Source of the DNA: Sphingomonas bacterium
Lineage (GTDB): Bacteria; Pseudomonadota; Alphaproteobacteria; Sphingomonadales; Sphingomonadaceae
DNA length: 58,765 bases
Assembly: GCF_028289855.1 (NCBI RefSeq)
Contig: NZ_JAQGKZ010000089.1
Location: 1-58,765 of the forward strand
Direction of reading: 5' to 3'
A program made the position numbers and the translations under genes. Numbering within the stretch: position 1 is the stretch's first letter; each line of letters starts with the position of its first letter. This document shows, piece by piece, positions 1 to 8,455 of this stretch. Below the pieces are notes generated by a model. That model saw only the letters and a program-made list of their open reading frames with translations, was not told where the DNA came from and made no database searches.

Positions 1-176
1 CCCGCTACGATCGTGTAGTAATGCGCGGTTCCTTTCCACGGGCAGATGCTCGTCGTCGCGCTGTCCTCGAGCAAATCGGGCGCGACCGCGGCGAGCGGGA
101 AATACCCATTCTCCTCGACCGTGACGATATCGTCGCTCTTCGCGATCAGCGTGTCGTTCCACCAAGCCTCGGTCAT
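1..176 (-). CDS. DUF427 domain protein (C-terminus cut off by window edge)
   Basis: Reading the minus strand from an ATG at 174-176 gives a protein beginning MTEAWWNDTLIAKSDDIVTV and continuing through a CPWKGTAHYY stretch before the window ends. The pattern of Trp, the ENGYFP-like turn and the CPWKGxAxYY segment is characteristic of the DUF427 family, small proteins of unknown biochemical role. About 58 residues are visible and the remainder lies outside the window. It follows the small lysine-rich gene at 185-313 by 8 bases and probably shares its transcript. The family call rests on remembered motifs. Confidence 0.8.
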   Translation of the reverse strand, partial: MTEAWWNDTLIAKSDDIVTVEENGYFPLAAVAPDLLEDSATTSICPWKGTAHYYTIVA

Positions 177-184
177 GTCGCGCT

Positions 185-313
185 TCAGCCCTTGATGTTC
201 ACGATCCCGACCGGATTGCCCTTGGTCGTGGGGTTCGACGCATTCGCCTTGGGCGCTTTTTCAGCCTTGGGTTTGCGGACTTCCTTGTTCGATTTCTTCT
301 GGCCCTTGGCCAT
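185..313 (-). CDS. Small lysine-rich protein, 42 aa, unknown function
   Basis: A short frame on the minus strand encodes 42 residues, starting MAKGQKKSNKEVRKPKAEKA and ending GIVNIKG before TGA. The start is supported by an AAGGA-type ribosome binding site 8-9 bases upstream. The N-terminal half is almost entirely Lys, Glu, Ala and Gln and so is strongly basic and probably disordered; the C-terminal half has Asn/Pro/Thr/Gly. No signal peptide or membrane segment is present. It ends 8 bases before the DUF427 gene, with which it is probably co-transcribed. The composition would suit nucleic-acid or ribosome binding, but that is inference only. Confidence 0.65.
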   Translation of the reverse strand: MAKGQKKSNKEVRKPKAEKAPKANASNPTTKGNPVGIVNIKG

Positions 314-427
314 GGCGATTTCCTTGGGAGGCGGGAGGCCCGGGGCGATTGTCGCACGGTTCGCGCGCCGCGCCTATCCCGGGCGCAAAGCGGGGGTCGG
401 ATACTCGTGCCCCCGCCCGGCGTGCGC

Positions 428-778
428 TTACATCGGCAGCAAAACGCCGTCCCAGCCGAATTGCCGGTCGTCGCCGGTCGATACGCGGATCAGGTTGAGC
501 TGGATCGCCTTCAGGCTGCCCGACGAATCGTCCAGCGTGCCGGTCGCGGCAACATATTGCGTCGCGCCCTGATTGTCGCTGCCCCACAGGGCGAAGGCGG
601 AGTAATTGCGCCCGGTGACGGAGCCCGCTGCCGCCCAGTTTCCGTCGACCGAATAAGCGGTGTTCTTGAACGTCAACGTGCCCGCGACCTGACCGTTCGC
701 GTCGTTATTCTGAAACGCCATGATAACGTCGCGCGACCCGTCCGAATGCGGCTCGCTGCCCATGTTCCATGTCGACAT
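428..778 (-). CDS. Unknown protein of 116 aa, predicted beta-rich
   Basis: I do not recognise this protein. It has no signal peptide and no membrane segment, is rich in Gly, Ser, Asn and Thr, and alternates short hydrophobic strands with turns (for example GTLTFKNTAYSVDGNW, then SAFALWGSDNQG), so a small beta-barrel or beta-sandwich fold is likely. The sequence ends in a DGVLLPM tail. It sits 225 bases downstream of the RTX metalloprotease in the same direction. A distant resemblance to avidin/lipocalin-type barrels crossed my mind but no diagnostic motif could be confirmed. Confidence 0.6.
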   Translation of the reverse strand: MSTWNMGSEPHSDGSRDVIMAFQNNDANGQVAGTLTFKNTAYSVDGNWAAAGSVTGRNYSAFALWGSDNQGATQYVAATGTLDDSSGSLKAIQLNLIRVSTGDDRQFGWDGVLLPM

Positions 779-1003
779 ATCGCTTTTTCCCTTGCGCGGC
801 GCCGCGAAAAGGACAGCGCGACTAAAAAGGATAACCCTACCGGCAGCGCCTGTCGTGCGCCATTTCCCCCGCTTTGGCGCGATCGTATCGGGGGTGCATG
901 TCGATCCGCGCTTCTATTCGGGCATCCTATCTGTCGCGGTCGGAGAACGGCCGGCTGGTCCATTGATGTTCTTCGCGGCCGGGTGACGACTTGGCGCCGC
1001 GCG

Positions 1004-3583
1004 TCAGATGAGGAAATCCCCGCTCCCCAGCGATCCGCCGCCCAGGCCCAGCAGCGAGATCGCCATGTCGGCGATGCCGTCGCCGTTGATGTCGACCTGC
1101 ACGGTGAGATCGGCGCCCGACGTCTCGTAGCGGATTTCGGCGGCCCCGGTGTGGTGGAACGCCTGGGTGTCGATATAGCTGAACCCCTGAATGCCCGGGG
1201 TATTGGGATCGCTGTCGAGCAACAGGAAGCCGAGCTTGTCGGTGCCGCTGACGAAATCGGTGATCTTGTCGGGCGCTGCGACGGTCGATGCGCTGGCCGA
1301 CTGATAGCGGAACGTGTCCGCGCCGCTGCCGCCGGTCAGGATGTCGGCACCCATGCCGCCCTCGATCTTGTCGTCGCCGTTGCCGCCGCTCAGCGTGTCG
1401 ATTTGCGTACTGCCGCGGATCGCGTCCGACCCGTCGCCGCCGTTGATGATGTTGACCGCGTTGACTGCGCCCTTGACCAGATCGTTGTTGGCGGAGCCGT
1501 TGACGGTGATCGTCACGCCCGACCCGCCGAGCAGCTGCTGCAGGTAAAGCTCGCTGTCGCCCGCGCCCATGTTGATCGTCAACGACCCGCCGCCCGACAG
1601 CGTGCTGGTCGCGGCAAAACCGGTGTTGAACTGCGTTTCGGTCATCGCCACCGCCGCGCCGCCGGTCAGCTGCAGGCCCTCGAACCCGGCGAGCGTCCCG
1701 GTGACCGTGCCCGACGCGCCGAACACCAATGTATCGGTGCCGGCGCCGCCATCGAGTACCGCGTCGCCCACTTGCGCGAACAGCGTGTCGTTGCCGCCAT
1801 TGCCGTAGAGCGAATCCGCTCCGCCATTGCCGGTGAGCTGATTGTCCGCCGAATTGCCGGTGATCGTGTCGGCGCCGCTGCCGCCGATCGCATTCTCGAT
1901 CACCGTGCCGCGCGCGATCGAGACGTTGCCGATGCGGCTGCCGATGTTGGAGAAGGTTTCGGCGTTGAGGTTGATCACCTGATTCTGACCGAACCCCGAA
2001 TAATCGAGCGTGTCGATCCCGCCATTGTCGTAGATTGTATAGCTGTCGGTCGGGAACTGCGTCGCGTCGTAGACCGCCTGGCCCGAAGTGTTGTTGAAGC
2101 CATAGGTCGTATTGCCGGTGCGCGTGCTGGTGTTGGTGCCGTACAGGTTGGCGACCGCGACCCCGTCGGCGACCATCGGGGTCAGCACGAATTCCTGGGT
2201 GAAGCCCTGCGCCTGGAAATAGGTGTTATCGGTCTGGCTGAAATACGACATCACCGTCGTCGCCCAAGCGTCGTTGAGGTACAGCGAATCCGCCGAATAG
2301 CTCGCGCTGCCGTTGTAATTGCCGGCATGGCCGAGCCCGAGCGCGTGGCCGGTTTCGTGGATATAGGTCTGGAACGAATAGCTGTTGAGCCCGGTGCCGT
2401 AGTCGGTCAGCCACTGGGTCGAGACGTTGACGTTGGCGCTCGTGGTGATCCCGTTCGAATAGGACGCGCTGGCAAACGCGCCGCTCTGGTTGTCGTCATA
2501 GACGATCTGGCCGCCGGTGGTGACTTCGGTGAAGACGATCCCGGTCACGTCGGTCCATTCCGACAGCGCGGCGCGCGCCAGCACTTGCCCGGGGGCGGTC
2601 AGTGCCTGGACGTTGAAGGTGATCGATCCACCCGGGCTCACCGCGAAATGGTGGCTGTCGCCGCCCCAGTAACCATTGGTCAGCTGGTTCGCGATCTGGT
2701 CGTAGGTGTAGACCACGGGCGTCGGCGTGGTGAAGGCGGTCAGGTTGAACGCGCCGGTGCCGGTCTGATAGGCCGACACGTCGAGATAATAGGTGCCGGT
2801 CGCGGTCGCGGTGTAGCGGATCGCCGAGAACGACGCTTCGCCCGAATCGTCGTTGGTCAGGATCTGAGTCCCGCTGGCGTCGCGGAGCGTCAGGATGGTG
2901 TCGGTGGCGGTCGCCGCGGTCACCCCGCCGGTGCGGAAGATATAGGTCTGCCCGGCGGTCAGGCTGACGCGGTAGAAATCATGGTCGCCGCTGGTGTCGA
3001 TATTGCCGTCCACGCTGCCCGTGATCGCCAGGTTGGCGGTCGTCGCGACCGATCCGGCGACCGAGTCGGCGCCGGTCGGCAGCACCGCCGCGACCGACAG
3101 ATGGAAGGTGGCGGTGCTTTGGTCGGCATAGGTGCCGGCATCGATATAATAGGTGCCGGAAGTGGTCGCCGTATAGCCGATCAGCGAATAGCTGCTGTCC
3201 CCCGCGTCGTCGTCGAACGCGAGCTGCGTCCCGCTCGCGTCGCGCAGGACCAGATAGGTATCGGCGCCGGTCGAGTCCGAGGACGTGTGGAAGGTATAGC
3301 TGGTGCCCGCGGTCAGCGTGACGCGGTACCAGTCATGGTCGCCGAGCGTGTCGATCGACACGTCGACGCTCGACCCTGGCGTGATCGTCGCGGTGGTCGA
3401 GGTATCGCCGCCCACGGTGTCGGCGGCCTGGGGAAGCGGGACCGACACGAAAGCATTGCCGGGCGCGGCGACGGGTCCCTTGACGATCGATTCGCCGCCC
3501 GTCTCGAACGTCAGCGCTTCGTCGCTGGCGTCGGCAACGAAATCGCGAGTGGACGGCGAAAGCCGGTCGAGAAAAGTCGTCAT
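1004..3583 (-). CDS. Serralysin-type M10 zinc metalloprotease with two PPC domains and RTX repeats
   Basis: This 859-residue protein is a secreted protease of the serralysin (M10B) type. The zinc site HETGHALGLGH spans residues 409-419, matching HExxHxxGxxH, and a following VMSYF fits the Met-turn. Glycine/aspartate-rich calcium-binding RTX nonapeptides occur around residues 568-610 (GGSGADTITG, GNGGNDTLF) and 711-758 (GGNGDDKIEG, GGSGADTFRY), followed by a C-terminal region typical of type I secretion substrates. There is no N-terminal Sec signal, as expected. Two pre-peptidase C-terminal-type (PPC) beta domains lie at about 60-165 and 175-280, in front of the catalytic domain. The HlyD and ABC subunits that probably export it lie upstream on the same strand, separated by a small exported-protein gene. 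Confidence 0.93.
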   Translation of the reverse strand: MTTFLDRLSPSTRDFVADASDEALTFETGGESIVKGPVAAPGNAFVSVPLPQAADTVGGDTSTTATITPGSSVDVSIDTLGDHDWYRVTLTAGTSYTFHTSSDSTGADTYLVLRDASGTQLAFDDDAGDSSYSLIGYTATTSGTYYIDAGTYADQSTATFHLSVAAVLPTGADSVAGSVATTANLAITGSVDGNIDTSGDHDFYRVSLTAGQTYIFRTGGVTAATATDTILTLRDASGTQILTNDDSGEASFSAIRYTATATGTYYLDVSAYQTGTGAFNLTAFTTPTPVVYTYDQIANQLTNGYWGGDSHHFAVSPGGSITFNVQALTAPGQVLARAALSEWTDVTGIVFTEVTTGGQIVYDDNQSGAFASASYSNGITTSANVNVSTQWLTDYGTGLNSYSFQTYIHETGHALGLGHAGNYNGSASYSADSLYLNDAWATTVMSYFSQTDNTYFQAQGFTQEFVLTPMVADGVAVANLYGTNTSTRTGNTTYGFNNTSGQAVYDATQFPTDSYTIYDNGGIDTLDYSGFGQNQVINLNAETFSNIGSRIGNVSIARGTVIENAIGGSGADTITGNSADNQLTGNGGADSLYGNGGNDTLFAQVGDAVLDGGAGTDTLVFGASGTVTGTLAGFEGLQLTGGAAVAMTETQFNTGFAATSTLSGGGSLTINMGAGDSELYLQQLLGGSGVTITVNGSANNDLVKGAVNAVNIINGGDGSDAIRGSTQIDTLSGGNGDDKIEGGMGADILTGGSGADTFRYQSASASTVAAPDKITDFVSGTDKLGFLLLDSDPNTPGIQGFSYIDTQAFHHTGAAEIRYETSGADLTVQVDINGDGIADMAISLLGLGGGSLGSGDFLI

Positions 3584-3685
3584 GGCGATACCCCTGATAA
3601 GCTGGTCGGCTCAGGCCTCAATCATGGGGCGCGATGTTAGTCCAAGACACGCGCTGCGCAATGCCAAAGCGGTTGAGCGAGATTG

Positions 3686-4105
3686 CTATCGGCGGGGTGG
3701 CGCGGCGAGCATGCCGGCCGCGACATCGCGCGCGAGTCGGTCGATATCGACGGCGCGAAATCCACGGTCGGACACTGCCAGTTCGTAGCGCATCGGCGGC
3801 TGCGGCCGACCGGCACGAACGCGCGTCACGCTCGCCATGGCGACGCCCTGCGGCAGGAAGCGAAGTTCGACGCTCAGGCCGTCGCCGATCGTCCCGGAAA
3901 CCTGGGCGGCAATTGGCGTGGCGCTCGCGGTCCCGACCGCGCGGATGAAGCGCGCACACGCCTCAGCATCGGTCATCGGCGGCGCGATCAATTTGGTACC
4001 GGTCGCGCTGCAGCGGATGTGCAGCGGCTGCGGTTTCGTCGCCATCGCTCCGGCTCCCACCACCATTACCAGACTCAAGCTGAACAGGCGCATGCGTATC
4101 GACAT
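3686..4105 (-). CDS. Small exported protein between RTX protease and its secretion genes
   Basis: A 139-residue protein with an N-terminal signal peptide: MSIRMRLF followed by a hydrophobic run (SLSLVMVVGAGAMA) and a probable cleavage site near residue 22. The mature part has two cysteines (in the IRCSATG and EACARF segments) that could form a disulfide. A second ATG at residue 5 is an alternative start. It lies 35 bases after the HlyD gene and about 100 bases before the protease gene, all on the minus strand. In Serratia and Pseudomonas protease operons this position is often held by a small periplasmic inhibitor of the protease; no sequence similarity to those inhibitors is evident to me, so that role is only a positional inference. 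Confidence 0.75.
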   Translation of the reverse strand: MSIRMRLFSLSLVMVVGAGAMATKPQPLHIRCSATGTKLIAPPMTDAEACARFIRAVGTASATPIAAQVSGTIGDGLSVELRFLPQGVAMASVTRVRAGRPQPPMRYELAVSDRGFRAVDIDRLARDVAAGMLAAPPRR

Positions 4106-4140
4106 CGCCCGACGCTAGGCGTCGGTGCCGGTCGTGTCGA

Positions 4141-5481
4141 CTATCCCTCGCCGCGCATCGAGTAGCGGATCTGGTCGAGCAACGGCTTGAACAGGAACGA
4201 CAGGATCGAGCGGTCGTTGGTCTGGACAAACACCTCGGCGGGCATCCCGGCCTTGAGCGCGATCTGCGGCGCCTTGGCCAGTTCCTGCGCGTCGAGCCGC
4301 ACCTTGATCCGGTAATAGCTCGCGCCGGTGCGCTGGTCGGTGGTGAGGTCGGGCGAGACGAAGATCAGGCTGCCGGCAACGTCCGGCGTGGTCTGGCGGT
4401 TGAGCCCGGAAAACGTGACGCGGGCCTTCTGCCCGATGCGCACCTGGTCGATGTCCTGCGGCCGGATTTTCGCATCGACCACCAGATTGTCGCGGTCGGG
4501 AACGATTTGCAGCAGCGGCTGATTGGGCGGCACCGCGCTGCCGATGGTCAGGAACGCGATCTTGTCGACCGTGCCCGATTGCGGCGCGCGGATCACGCTG
4601 CGGTCGACCAGGTCGCTGGTGGTCGCGACGCGGACTTGCTGGTCGTTGAGTTGGCCGACCACCTCGGCGAGCTGCGTCGCGGCGTCGCTGCGGATTTGCT
4701 TGTCGACGTTGAGCATCTGCTCGCTCGCCTCCGAAATGCGCGCGCGCGCCTCGGCGATGTTCGATTGCAGCGCGGCCTTCGACCCGCGCATCTGCACCGC
4801 AGTGCGCTCCATCTCGTTGAGCCGGTTGATCGTCACGAGTTGCTTGTCGTGCAACTTGCGAAGCCCCGCGAGCTCGGGCTCGACCAGCACCATCTGCTGA
4901 TCGAGCGCGGCGATCTGCGCGTTATACGATGCGATCTGCTCTTGATATTGCCGCACGCGCTGGCCGAGCAGCGAAATCGTGCCCGACCGTTCGCGCTGAC
5001 GCAGCCCGAACAGGCGTTGTTCGCGCAGCATCGCGTCCTTCGCCTTGGGGTCGGTGCTGGCGGTCAGTTCGGGCGGGAACAGGATCGACCCGGCGCCGTC
5101 GCGTTCGGCCTCCAGCCGCGCACGCCGCGCGCGCAATTGTTCGAGCCCGAGCGCGGCCGATTCCATCCCGACCGACGACACGCCGACGTCGAACTTCATC
5201 AGCACCTGGTCCTTGGTGACGTGATCGCCGTCGCGCACCAGCATCGCGGTCAGGATGCCGCCGGTCGGATGCGCGATCGTCTTGACGCTCGATTCGACCG
5301 CGACTTCGCCCGACCCGACCACCGCGCCGCCGACCTGGAGCAACGACGCCAGCCCGAAACAGCCGAACACCAGCACCGCGATCAGGATGAACGCGCGGCG
5401 TGTGCGATGGCGCAGCCGCTCGGCGCCGGGATCGGGCTCGGCATCGGGCCAGAAGGTATGCAGCGGCGTTTGCGCGTTCAT
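4141..5481 (-). CDS. HlyD-family membrane fusion protein of a type I secretion system
   Basis: The 446-residue product has a cytoplasmic N-terminus, a single membrane segment at about residues 29-50 (RRAFILIAVLVFGCFGLASL), a lipoyl-like half motif (TIAHPTGGILTAMLVRDGDHV), a long helical hairpin rich in Gln/Glu/Leu, the returning lipoyl half (VIRAPQSGTVDKIAFLTIG) and a C-terminal beta domain. This is the architecture of periplasmic adaptor proteins such as PrtE/AprE that link the inner-membrane ABC exporter to an outer-membrane TolC-type channel. Its ATG overlaps the stop of the ABC gene by 4 bases, so translation is coupled. No TolC homologue is in the window. The likely substrate is the RTX protease encoded downstream. 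Confidence 0.92.
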   Translation of the reverse strand: MNAQTPLHTFWPDAEPDPGAERLRHRTRRAFILIAVLVFGCFGLASLLQVGGAVVGSGEVAVESSVKTIAHPTGGILTAMLVRDGDHVTKDQVLMKFDVGVSSVGMESAALGLEQLRARRARLEAERDGAGSILFPPELTASTDPKAKDAMLREQRLFGLRQRERSGTISLLGQRVRQYQEQIASYNAQIAALDQQMVLVEPELAGLRKLHDKQLVTINRLNEMERTAVQMRGSKAALQSNIAEARARISEASEQMLNVDKQIRSDAATQLAEVVGQLNDQQVRVATTSDLVDRSVIRAPQSGTVDKIAFLTIGSAVPPNQPLLQIVPDRDNLVVDAKIRPQDIDQVRIGQKARVTFSGLNRQTTPDVAGSLIFVSPDLTTDQRTGASYYRIKVRLDAQELAKAPQIALKAGMPAEVFVQTNDRSILSFLFKPLLDQIRYSMRGEG

Positions 5482-7214
5482 CCGCCGGCTCGCTTGATCG
5501 GGGTCAGGTTGCCCTGGCCGCCCGGCGGGGCGAGCTTAGCCAGCACCTCGTCGCGCGGGCCGAACGCTTGCATCTGGCCACCACGCATCACGAGCAGCAG
5601 GTCGGCGACGCCCAGGATTTCGCGGCGATGCGCGACCAGCAGCACGATACCGCCGCGTTGCTTCACGCCCATGACCGCGCGCGCCAGGGCGTTTTCACCC
5701 TCTGGATCAAGGTTGGAATTGGGCTCGTCGAGCACGACCAGGAACGGATCGCGATACAGCGCGCGGGCGAGCGCGATGCGCTGGCGCTGACCCGCCGACA
5801 GCGTAGATCCATCCTCGCCGACCGCATAATCGTACCCGCCCGGCAATTGCACGATGATGTCGTGTGCGCCCGCCGCCTTGGCAGCGGCAATCACCGCCTC
5901 CGACGTCGCGCCGACTTCGAACCGCGCGATATTCTCCGCGATCGTGCCGGCGAACAGTTCGACCGATTGCGGGAGATAGCCGAGATGGCGCCCGAGCGTT
6001 TCGGGGTCCCATTGCTGGATCGCCGCGCCGTCGAGCCGCACCGCGCCCGCCGTCGGCCGCCACACCCCGACGACGCCACGCACCAGCGACGACTTGCCCG
6101 ACGCGCTGGCGCCGATAATGCCGAGCACTTGCCCGGCCTTGACCTGGAAACCGACCCCCGCGACCGTCGTGCGCTGGCTGCCGGGGGGCGCCAAGGAGAG
6201 TTGCTCGACGCTCAGCAGATGCTCGGGCGCGGGCAATTCGGTACGGTCGGCGTCGTCGGTCGGGACCTGGCGGAGCAGGTTGTCGAGCCGTCCCCAACTC
6301 TGCCGCGCCATAACGAAATTCTTCCAGTTGGCGATCGCCTGATCGACCGGCGCCATCGCGCGGCCCGACAGGATCGAGGAGGCAAAGATGATCCCCGCGG
6401 TGGCCTTGCCGTCGATCACCAGCATCGCGCCGACGGTCAGCACCAGCGACTGCAGGAACATCCGCAACACCTTGCTGATCCCGCCCAAGGTGGCGATCGT
6501 GTCCGACAGCATCGCCTGCCGGTCGAGATAGTCGTGATGGACGCGGCGCCATTGCAGCATCAGCCGGTCGCGCATGCCGAGCGCGGTGATCACTTCGGCA
6601 TGGCGCCATTGCCGGTCGCCGAGCGTGCGGCGCTGCGCCATGGTGCTGTTGACTGCGGCGACGTGGCGGCTGGCGGACCGCTCGGCCACCCATGTCAGCG
6701 CGGCGAGCGCGATCATGCCGACCAGCGTCACGACGCCAAGCCAGTAATGCACCAGCGTCAGGACCAGCAGGAAGAAGAAGATCCACGGCAAGTCGATCAG
6801 CGCGGGCGGGCCGGGGCTGGCGAGGAACGAGCGCAACTGGTCGAGGTCGCGCGTCGGGCTGATCTGTTCCTTCGAATCGGGCCGTTCGAGCGCGATTCGC
6901 GCCTCGATCGTCTGCACCCGCCCCGACAGCGAGCGGTCGAGCGACGAGGCGACGTCGGCCAGCATCTTCGACCGCATCACGTCGAACAGGCCGTAAAAGA
7001 TGTACGCAATGGCGATCATCGCGAACACGCTGAACAGCGTCGGCAGGCTCTGCGATGGCAGCACGCGGTCGTAGACGATCATCAAATAGAGCGACCCGGC
7101 GATCGTCAGCAGGTTGACCATCGCGGAGAGCGCGATGATCGCGCCCAGCCCGCCGCGCAACCGCCCGAGCGCGACGAGGATTTCCGAATCCTTCCGGTTT
7201 CCCAGCCGTGCCAT
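5478..7214 (-). CDS. Type I secretion ABC transporter, fused permease and ATPase
   Basis: A 578-residue protein with an N-terminal six-helix permease half (for example MVNLLTIAGSLYLMIVYDRV, with the D-R-V-L-P-S signature common in PrtD/AprD-like exporters) and a C-terminal ATPase. The Walker A motif GASASGKSS is at about residue 366, the ABC signature LSAGQRQRIALARAL near residue 470, and Walker B FLVVLDEPNSNLDPEG just after it; a switch histidine follows in VAHR. No N-terminal C39 peptidase domain is present, consistent with export of a protease carrying a C-terminal signal. It is the first gene of the operon, overlapping the HlyD gene by 4 bases. Confidence 0.94.
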   Translation of the reverse strand: MARLGNRKDSEILVALGRLRGGLGAIIALSAMVNLLTIAGSLYLMIVYDRVLPSQSLPTLFSVFAMIAIAYIFYGLFDVMRSKMLADVASSLDRSLSGRVQTIEARIALERPDSKEQISPTRDLDQLRSFLASPGPPALIDLPWIFFFLLVLTLVHYWLGVVTLVGMIALAALTWVAERSASRHVAAVNSTMAQRRTLGDRQWRHAEVITALGMRDRLMLQWRRVHHDYLDRQAMLSDTIATLGGISKVLRMFLQSLVLTVGAMLVIDGKATAGIIFASSILSGRAMAPVDQAIANWKNFVMARQSWGRLDNLLRQVPTDDADRTELPAPEHLLSVEQLSLAPPGSQRTTVAGVGFQVKAGQVLGIIGASASGKSSLVRGVVGVWRPTAGAVRLDGAAIQQWDPETLGRHLGYLPQSVELFAGTIAENIARFEVGATSEAVIAAAKAAGAHDIIVQLPGGYDYAVGEDGSTLSAGQRQRIALARALYRDPFLVVLDEPNSNLDPEGENALARAVMGVKQRGGIVLLVAHRREILGVADLLLVMRGGQMQAFGPRDEVLAKLAPPGGQGNLTPIKRAGG

Positions 7215-7306
7215 GATTACGCTCTACCTCAAAGTCGGCGAGCGCCATAGCGCCGCGCGCCGATGAATCCAATGGCTTGATTTTGGGTCGTTTCGTTACA
7301 CCGCCG

Positions 7307-8248
7307 TCATACCGCGCGCGGAATGCGGGGGCGGCCGAGCGGGCATTCGAGCGCGGCGCGGTCCCATTTGGCCAGCTCGGCGGCCGCGTCATAGGTCGAT
7401 TGGCAGAAGGACAGCAGCATGGCTTCCGGGTCGGGCGCGGCGCGCACCGTGTCGTAATCGAGCAGGAATTCGCCCATGTTGGCGTTCCATGCGGCCTCGG
7501 CGGGTTCGATTTTAGCAGCGTCATATCCCTCGGGCGACGGATAGGCATAAGCGTAGAACGCCGCCTTGGGATAGGCATCGCTCCCCGCCCAGAAGCCGAC
7601 GCTGGCTTCCTCATGGCTGTACGCCTCGCACGTCACCGCGTCGGGCAGGCCGGGCATGCCGCCGGGATGCTTCGGTGCGACCCGTCCTGAAAAGCGCGTC
7701 GCGGCCAAATCCATGCTGCCCCAGAAGAAATGCACCGGGCTCGCCTTGCCCAGGAACCCGGTGCGGAATTGCTTGAACACGCCGTCGACCGTGACCAGCG
7801 CGCGGTGGAAGCGGCGCACCGCGTCGGCGTCCCACGGGCGCTTCACCTTGTCCTCCGCGAACGGGATGGCATCGGGAATCTCGCTAGGCGCATCGCTGAC
7901 CGTGGCGGCGATGCCGAGATCGGCGAGCATCGCGATCACCACCGCGTACAGATCGGCGATGCTCCGCGCGCCGACCGGGATCATGCGATGCTCGCCATCG
8001 CTGGTCGCGACGATCAGCCGCGCGGTCGACAGGTTCAAGTCGATCTGCAGCGTCCGCCCCGGCCCCGCGGGCATCGGCGAAGTCGTCAGCCCGTTAGGCG
8101 TGACGTAGAGCGCGACGTGCCAGCTATGGTTGAGCCACGGCGTCAGCGCGAGCCGCACCTTGCCGACGATCTGGGCGATGAGGTGGAGATGCGCGGTCGT
8201 GTCGCGCCATTGCGGCCAGTCGAGCGCGGGCCATGTCTCCTGGGTCAT
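7307..8248 (-). CDS. DUF5996 family protein
   Basis: This soluble 313-residue protein opens with WPALDWPQWRDTTAHLHLIAQIVGKVRLAL, and contains the conserved LNHSWHVALYVTPNGLTTSPMP and VHFFWGSMDLAATRFSGR segments that I associate with the DUF5996 family, whose function is unknown. There is no signal peptide or membrane segment. The ATG overlaps the stop of the DUF2007 gene by 4 bases, placing it third in a tldD-DUF2007-DUF5996 group on the minus strand. The family assignment is from remembered motifs; no activity can be proposed. Confidence 0.85.
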   Translation of the reverse strand: MTQETWPALDWPQWRDTTAHLHLIAQIVGKVRLALTPWLNHSWHVALYVTPNGLTTSPMPAGPGRTLQIDLNLSTARLIVATSDGEHRMIPVGARSIADLYAVVIAMLADLGIAATVSDAPSEIPDAIPFAEDKVKRPWDADAVRRFHRALVTVDGVFKQFRTGFLGKASPVHFFWGSMDLAATRFSGRVAPKHPGGMPGLPDAVTCEAYSHEEASVGFWAGSDAYPKAAFYAYAYPSPEGYDAAKIEPAEAAWNANMGEFLLDYDTVRAAPDPEAMLLSFCQSTYDAAAELAKWDRAALECPLGRPRIPRAV

Positions 8249-8451
8249 TCCGGAAAATCTGCGTCGCTGGCGGCGATGATCGACCTTGCGGCCTCGGCTT
8301 CATCCTCGTCCACCAGGATGCCGGTCACTACGCCGCTCCTGTATTCGCTGCTGTAGGGTAACGGAAAGGCGGCAATGCCGTCGGCGTGCAACCGGCCGAT
8401 GATGATATCGGCGACCATGGTGTCGAACCGGCCGATCTCGATCGCCGCCAC
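8245..8451 (-). CDS. DUF2007 small protein (putative signal-transducing type)
   Basis: The 68-residue product has the ferredoxin-like pattern of the DUF2007 family: an initial strand (IEIGRFDTMVADIIIGRL), a helix covering HADGIAAF, then a strand and a closing segment with ILVDEDEAEAARSIIAA. These small cytoplasmic proteins are called putative signal-transducing proteins in databases, with little experimental support. It starts 4 bases after the tldD stop and its own stop overlaps the next ATG (ATGA), so the three genes are probably translated from one message. Confidence 0.8.
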   Translation of the reverse strand: MAAIEIGRFDTMVADIIIGRLHADGIAAFPLPYSSEYRSGVVTGILVDEDEAEAARSIIAASDADFPE

Positions 8452-8455
8452 GGCG

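Noticed and set aside
428..778. Avidin- or lipocalin-like fold for the 116-residue protein
   Set aside because: Only a general beta-rich pattern; no biotin- or ligand-binding residues could be matched.
407..3640. A 1077-codon open frame on the plus strand opposite the RTX protease
   Set aside because: It is rich in Arg and Ala, has no domain, and lies antisense to a protease with clear motifs. Long antisense frames are common in high-GC genomes.
5400..7250. A 616-codon plus-strand frame opposite the ABC exporter
   Set aside because: No recognisable motif and fully antisense to a gene with Walker motifs.
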